A stretch of DNA of 64,000 nucleotides from Cellvibrio sp. pealriver (GTDB lineage: Bacteria; Pseudomonadota; Gammaproteobacteria; Pseudomonadales; Cellvibrionaceae). A program made the translations under genes and the position numbers. The stretch covers positions 3,918,395-3,982,394 of the forward strand of contig NZ_KQ236688.1 of the NCBI RefSeq assembly GCF_001183545.1, in the 5' to 3' direction. The notes beneath the pieces are model-generated. The model was not told where the DNA came from. It ran no database searches and saw nothing but the letters and a program-made list of their open reading frames with translations. Of the stretch, positions 60,532 to 64,000 are shown in pieces; positions within the stretch are counted from its first letter, which is position 1; each line of letters begins with the position of its first letter.

Positions 60532-61085
60532 GGTGGCTCCCGGTCAATGGCTGCAACAAGCATGGCAGCGGTGTGCAGACAGTGTTAAACGATAAATGTG
60601 ATAGTCACGCAATGAATATGACAGTTACGCAATGAATGTGATAGTTAAGCGATAAACGCGGTGACTATGCAGTGAATATGCCGAAAAAGTGCGCACAAAC
60701 CCGTATCGGCATGCAGGTTTCCAGAATTAGAATTGGTTCTCTCTTCCTTTTTGCGGTGGCGCTTTTTCCTTGTCGTTTGGGGGTGATTTTAACTCTATCC
60801 CAGCGCTTTCCTTCTGCCGTTAGTCGGATAGTTTACCGCTGTTGATGTGGCATAAATTGTCACTTTGGTGTGCATATGGGCATAGTGAGAACTGGTTCAA
60901 TTCCGTAGGGGTTAAGGCCAGAAAGCGCTTTGTGCCGGTAAAGCGAGAAGGAGATCACATCGCTTTCTGTGGAATCGGATGAAGATCGCGCCTTTGGCTA
61001 GTATTGGCTGAATGCAATCGTGTTGGCGCGGCTTTTGATGATCAAGCTGCGCGAATCGCTCTATAACAACATTGGCAACCGTTTT
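60532..61085. other. Divergent promoter region of the haem-protein cluster
   Basis: 554 bp between the two divergent units. It holds the 20-bp tandem repeat at 60591-60683. The rest (60690-61085) shows no gene on either strand that I can support, apart from the possible upstream start of the next gene at 61038. Confidence 0.55.
60591..60683. repeat. 20-bp tandem repeat, about 4.6 units
   Basis: Units GATAAATGTGATAGTCACGC, AATGAATATGACAGTTACGC, AATGAATGTGATAGTTAAGC, GATAAACGCGGTGACTATGC and a partial AGTGAATATGCCG follow head to tail with exact 20-bp period. The first unit contains GTGA-TAG-TCAC, an inverted repeat. It starts 60 bp from the leftward operon start, where a regulator array would be expected. 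Confidence 0.7.
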
Positions 61086-64000
61086 ATGAAATGCGAATTG
61101 GGGTTTTCTCTGCTCACTGTCAAGGCTGGTTTTCCGTTATGGCGGAGTACCTGTTTGGCCTTGCTGACGAGCATTCAGTTGGTGTTGGTCGGCTGTGGTG
61201 GTGGCAGTGGAGGTGGCAAGTCCGATGGCGGGCAACAGCCTGATCCTGTTGTGGTGGATTTGCCTATCGCCTATATCGAACGCCCTATTCCGGTTGATGA
61301 AGACGGTGAGCCAGTTTTCCCTGATGTGTTTGAGCCAGCGGCTTTTAATCCCGGTGCCAAATTAATCCTGAAAGAGCGCGCCACTGCGCAGGCAACGCCG
61401 GTTGATATCAGTTCGGCCGCTTTTCCGCTGGAGGATTTTCCCGTTGAGGACTATCCCGATGGCTCGCTCTACGATGTAAAGGATATCTCGGTTCACCCCG
61501 ATGGGCAGAGCCTGGTATTTGCGATGCGTGCGCCGGAAATCGAAGATGCTGACGAAGACGAGCAGCCCACCTGGAATATCTGGGAATACCATCTGGAAAG
61601 CAAAACCCTGCGGCGCATTATTGCGACCGACATAGTCGCTGAGGCAGGGCAGGATATTTCCCCGCGCTATTTGCCCGATGGGCGCATTTTGTTTGCCTCC
61701 ACCCGTCAAACGCGCAGCAAAGCCATCTTGCTGGATGACGGTAAGCCGCAGTATGCCGCCGGTATCGAGGATGACCGCAACGAGCCCGCGTTCGTGCTGC
61801 ACACCATGAAAGACGACGGCACTGACATCCAGCAAATTACCTACAACCAAAGCCACGATATCCAGCCCGGCGTTCTGCCCGATGGGCGCGTGTTTTATAT
61901 GCGTTGGGATGCACTGGGTAACGATAATCTCAGCTTCTACACCGTCAATCCCGATGGCACCAATAGCCAGATTTATTATGGCTATAACAGCCTGAACGAA
62001 GAGCCGGAAGATGACACCCAAAGCACGCCGCGCTTGTTTGGCCTGAACCCCATGCCCGACGGCCGTATTGCGGCCATCCTCAAACCCAGCGGCGCGCTGC
62101 TGGGGGGCGATATGGTGGTGATCGATGGTGCCGGGTTCAGTGAATTCGACCGCCCGGTTCAGGGGGCTAACAGTGCGGGCGCAGATGGGCAGACCCGTAT
62201 ATCCATACTGCCGGTCAATATCCGCGAAGGCGAAAATGAAATCTCACCACACGGACGTTTTGCCTCGCTTTATCCGCTTTATGATGGCACCAATCGGTTG
62301 CTGGTGAGTTGGAGCCAGTGCCGTCTGCAAGAGCCGGAAACCGAACGCCTCCTGCCCTGTACTGAAGCCAATCGGGCGATCCCTGATATCACCGAAGCAG
62401 AGCCGTTTTACGGCATCTGGATCTATGACATCACCCAGCAAACCCAGCAGCCGGTAGTGCTGGCAAAGCCGGGGCTGATGTACACCGATGCGGTCTCGCT
62501 GGAAAAAATTACCCCGCCCACCTTTTTCCGCTCGGAAGTAGATACCCAGCTCGCGCAGGAATCGGTCGGGGTGCTCCATATCCGCAGTGTGTATGACTTT
62601 GATGGCAGCTTTGGCCGCTACGGTGTGACCAGTGCGCCAGCAGACCTGGCGGCGATGGCGGCCGCTGCCCCATCCCAGCGCCCCGCGCGCTTTCTGCGTT
62701 TGATCAAAGCTGTTTCCATGCCCGATGACGATACGCTCGATTTTGACGGCTCTGCTTTTGGTGTTAGCGGCGGGGGGATGCGTGAAATATTGGGCTATGC
62801 GCCCATCGAGCCGGATGGTTCGGTCAAGGTAAAAGTCCCCGCCGATGTGGCGTTTACCATTGAAATTCTGGATGTGAATGGTCGCCGTATTAGCCCGGTA
62901 CACAATAACTGGTTGCAGTTGCGCCCGGGCGAAGTGCGGGAGTGCAATGGCTGCCATGATAATCGCAATGATGTCGCCCATGGCCGTGCCGATGCCGAAG
63001 CAGCGGCGCTCAATCAGGGTGCGGCAACCAGCGGGATGCAATTTTTAAATACCATCCGCTTTGATAGTTTCGGTACACCCATCACCCCTGCGATGGGCGA
63101 AACCATGGCTGAGTTTGCCGTTCGCTCGACCTTCTGTGTGGAAGCGGGAAATGCCGCAAGCTGTGCACCGGTTGCGTTGCGTCAGCCGAGTGTGGATATC
63201 GTCTTTAACGATGAGTGGACAGACCCTGCAGTCCGCGCCAAAGAGCCCGCTTTTGATTATCGCTATAGCACCCTTGCAGATGATCCTGCGCAAATCCATG
63301 CGCCTACCTCTGAAGCCTGCATGGAGCCGGATGGCTGGAATAGCTTGTGCCGGATCACCATCAACTACGAAACCCATATCCAACCTTTGTGGGAGCGAAG
63401 CCGTGTGGTCAATGCGGTCGAGCGTCAATGCACGGGTTGCCACAGCCGCAACACCACCGATCTCAATGGCAATGCGCTTGTGCAGGTTCCAGCGGGTCAG
63501 CTAGAGTTGACGAGTCAACCATCGGATATGAACAACGATCACATGACCTCTTACCGCGAGTTGTTGGTGAATGACCTGCGTCAAATTCTTACTGACGACA
63601 TGGCGGGTCTCACCGATAACATTCCCGTGTGCGAGTTCGTTGTCGATGAAGATGCGATTCCCGAGTGTCAGGTTGTGTTTGATGCCGACGGAAACCCCAC
63701 CTGCGAAGGTGTTGTGGATTGCCCGTTTGTACAGCAAGACGTAACCAACGAATTGGGCGAGGTCGAACAGGTATTGGTATTGGATGCCGAGGGCAATCCG
63801 ATACCCCTTACCGAACAAATCGGTGTGACTGCGTCTATGTCGGCGGGTGGCGCGCGCGCCAGCGCACGGTTTTTCAGTCGCTTTGCTAATTTTGATGCGG
63901 CGACGGATACTGTTGACCATCGCGGCTTTTTAAATTCCAGTGAGTTGAAACTATTATCTGAGTGGCTCGATATCCGCGCGGCCTACTACAACAATCCCTT
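61086..64000 (+). CDS. Large haem-motif lipoprotein, HzsA-like (3' end beyond window)
   Basis: At least 971 residues; the frame runs off the window. ATG 61086 is used, with ATG 61038 as alternative; neither has a good ribosome site. The lipobox LVLVGC puts the lipidated Cys at residue 37, followed by GGGSGGGKSDGG. The first half has PD40/WD40-like repeats (SVHPDGQSLVFAMRA, RYLPDGRILFAS, GVLPDGRVFYMRW, NPMPDGRIAAIL), a beta-propeller. Haem sites are CNGCH (62943-62957) and CTGCH (63429-63443). The layout recalls proteins related to the hydrazine synthase alpha subunit, though hydrazine chemistry is not implied. Divergent from the haem/DUF1501 operon and probably functionally linked. Confidence 0.72.
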   Translation, partial: MKCELGFSLLTVKAGFPLWRSTCLALLTSIQLVLVGCGGGSGGGKSDGGQQPDPVVVDLPIAYIERPIPVDEDGEPVFPDVFEPAAFNPGAKLILKERATAQATPVDISSAAFPLEDFPVEDYPDGSLYDVKDISVHPDGQSLVFAMRAPEIEDADEDEQPTWNIWEYHLESKTLRRIIATDIVAEAGQDISPRYLPDGRILFASTRQTRSKAILLDDGKPQYAAGIEDDRNEPAFVLHTMKDDGTDIQQITYNQSHDIQPGVLPDGRVFYMRWDALGNDNLSFYTVNPDGTNSQIYYGYNSLNEEPEDDTQSTPRLFGLNPMPDGRIAAILKPSGALLGGDMVVIDGAGFSEFDRPVQGANSAGADGQTRISILPVNIREGENEISPHGRFASLYPLYDGTNRLLVSWSQCRLQEPETERLLPCTEANRAIPDITEAEPFYGIWIYDITQQTQQPVVLAKPGLMYTDAVSLEKITPPTFFRSEVDTQLAQESVGVLHIRSVYDFDGSFGRYGVTSAPADLAAMAAAAPSQRPARFLRLIKAVSMPDDDTLDFDGSAFGVSGGGMREILGYAPIEPDGSVKVKVPADVAFTIEILDVNGRRISPVHNNWLQLRPGEVRECNGCHDNRNDVAHGRADAEAAALNQGAATSGMQFLNTIRFDSFGTPITPAMGETMAEFAVRSTFCVEAGNAASCAPVALRQPSVDIVFNDEWTDPAVRAKEPAFDYRYSTLADDPAQIHAPTSEACMEPDGWNSLCRITINYETHIQPLWERSRVVNAVERQCTGCHSRNTTDLNGNALVQVPAGQLELTSQPSDMNNDHMTSYRELLVNDLRQILTDDMAGLTDNIPVCEFVVDEDAIPECQVVFDADGNPTCEGVVDCPFVQQDVTNELGEVEQVLVLDAEGNPIPLTEQIGVTASMSAGGARASARFFSRFANFDAATDTVDHRGFLNSSELKLLSEWLDIRAAYYNNP

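Noticed and set aside
61362..63041. Two long minus-strand open frames opposite the HzsA-like gene
   Set aside because: The + strand frame has a lipobox, propeller motifs and CxxCH sites; the antisense frames have only low-complexity composition.
1..64000. tRNA, rRNA, CRISPR and insertion sequences
   Set aside because: No cloverleaf-like or rRNA sequence, regularly spaced identical repeats, transposase or terminal inverted repeats were seen on reading.

Overview
The window looks like a chromosomal segment of a polysaccharide-degrading gammaproteobacterium close to Cellvibrio. This rests on three things seen in the sequence: secreted glycosidases joined by poly-serine linkers to CBM5/12, CBM10 and CBM6 modules, large TonB-dependent receptors of the Xanthomonas/Caulobacter type, and the conserved gammaproteobacterial order rppH-ptsP-lgt-thyA. 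No database search was possible, so the genus is an inference.

Bases 1-26.5k are an accessory chitin/GlcNAc-oligosaccharide utilisation locus. It holds a GH20 hexosaminidase (cut by the window start), a membrane-tethered AraC-type regulator, two GH18 chitinases (one with a GlyGly-CTERM-like anchor, one with CBM5/12 and CBM6), a GH16-like enzyme with CBM10 and CBM6, two large TonB-dependent receptors, a NagX-like membrane protein, four tryptophan-halogenase-family flavoproteins (one with its catalytic residues lost) and two tandem JmjC/cupin-8 proteins. The two receptor genes share a conserved leader, and a GTTCGACTTT motif recurs in four intergenic regions of the locus. The two CBM6-ending genes share the module plus the terminator behind it.

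Bases 26.6k-36.9k carry a glutathione-peroxidase-like protein, a Big_1-type lipoprotein, rlmI, a HAD phosphatase, rppH, ptsP, lgt, thyA and folA. Bases 37.1k-42.4k are a six-gene TtpC-type TonB energising operon (DUF3450, TtpC, ExbB, ExbD, TonB, TPR), which could power the receptors of the chitin locus. Bases 42.4k-55k hold ilvD, argA, argE, a Pit phosphate transporter with its PhoU-like partner, a GspE/PilB-type ATPase, a TauE/SafE permease, a 7TMR-DISM diguanylate cyclase and a heparin-lyase-like secreted protein.

Bases 55.1k-64k are a little-understood extracytoplasmic cluster. A leftward operon encodes a c-haem-motif protein, a dihaem LamG lipoprotein and a Tat-like DUF1501-type protein. 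Facing away from it is a large lipoprotein with a beta-propeller-like N-terminal region and two CxxCH motifs, running off the window end. The promoter region between them contains a 20-bp tandem repeat. This cluster and the halogenase/cupin/receptor group are the two best candidates for undescribed biology. No rRNA, tRNA, CRISPR array, transposase or integrase was seen.
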